NCBI GenBank assembly: GCA_051877575.1
Contig: JBJEJA010000043.1
Location: 1-31,541, forward strand
Reading direction: 5' to 3'
DNA: 31,541 nt
Source: UBA2882 sp051877575
GTDB taxonomy: Bacteria; Bacillota; Clostridia; Lachnospirales; Lachnospiraceae
The position numbers and the translations under genes are program-made. The notes beneath the pieces were generated by a model, which searched no databases, was not told where the DNA came from, and saw nothing but the letters and a program-made list of their open reading frames with translations. Shown here piece after piece: positions 31,451-31,541 of the stretch; the stretch's first letter is position 1; each line of letters begins with the position of its first letter.

Positions 31451-31541
31451 GTTTGCGCGCCATGGGCGCGCTCTAACGGGTGCAAATCCCGAACATGCCC
31501 GGGTAGTGGGAAATGTATAGCCGAACAGCAAGGGTGTCCAT
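31451..31541 (+). mobile_element. Probable 5' end of a group II intron (truncated by window edge)
   Basis: From about 31451 the sequence resembles the start of domain I of group II introns in Firmicutes. It has the hairpin GCGCGCC-ATG-GGCGCGC (31455-31471), then CTAACGGGTGCAAATCCCGA, then AGCCGAACAGCAAGGGTGTC at the end. I recognise the AACGGGTG...TCCCGA...AAGGGTGTCC order from introns encoding LtrA-like proteins. The usual GUGYG start is not exact: GUUUG at 31451 is the best candidate, so the boundary is uncertain. No reverse transcriptase is visible because the window ends. Confidence 0.55.

Overview
The window reads as chromosome of a motile Gram-positive Clostridia, most likely a Lachnospiraceae. 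The evidence is strong AGGAGG-type ribosome binding sites, moderate GC, consensus SigA promoters, a BofA-family protein beside a DUF2508-type gene, a flagellin/FliS pair, a Flp/Tad pilus locus with the gene set seen in Lachnospiraceae, and a T-box leader. No CRISPR array, prophage or complete insertion sequence is visible. The only mobile DNA recognised is what looks like the 5' end of a group II intron at the right edge.

Layout. (1) 1-2495, housekeeping: the end of a low-molecular-weight tyrosine phosphatase gene, a tRNA-Lys(CTT) on the minus strand, and a tatD-rsmA operon; tRNA and operon are fired from two interlocked divergent promoters. (2) 2494-7633: a promoter, a 1010-residue TPR/acidic/degenerate-AAA protein started at TTG, and glycogen branching enzyme, ended by a terminator. 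(3) 7693-12271, flagellar: a 995-residue repeat protein overlapping the flagellin gene, then fliS. (4) 12221-12989: a DUF2508-like gene (minus) divergent from bofA (plus). (5) 13036-22648: a Tad-type pilus operon behind one SigA promoter. It holds two A24 prepilin peptidases, a TadZ-like protein with a ruined P-loop, the TadA ATPase, TadB and a TadC carrying an extra external domain. It also holds a 55-residue Flp pilin, a DUF5702-like protein, two TadE-like pseudopilins (one with tandem Cys/His modules) and a DUF6382-FHA protein. (6) 22645-25166: rhomboid protease, a flavodoxin-fold/SCP2 fusion and a HIT protein. (7) 25205-31102: a DtxR/MntR-type metalloregulator with an operator inside its own promoter, a TetR regulator, and an MMPL transporter with a secreted LxxG-heptad protein and an MntP-like membrane protein. 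(8) 31110-31541: a promoter and T-box leader with terminator, with intron-like sequence starting immediately after it.

How it fits together. The middle of the window is a surface-appendage island: flagellin with its chaperone, and a full pilus machine. The pilus operon encodes its substrates (Flp and two TadE-like proteins, each with a G|xxxxE processing site), two possible processing enzymes, the motor (TadA), platform (TadB/TadC) and a phosphothreonine-reading FHA protein. The right third is an envelope and metal-response region whose regulators sit next to convincing inverted-repeat operators. The most unusual items are the interlocked tRNA/tatD promoters, the pseudo-AAA protein, the pilus operon's non-canonical components, and intron-like sequence placed directly behind a T-box terminator.
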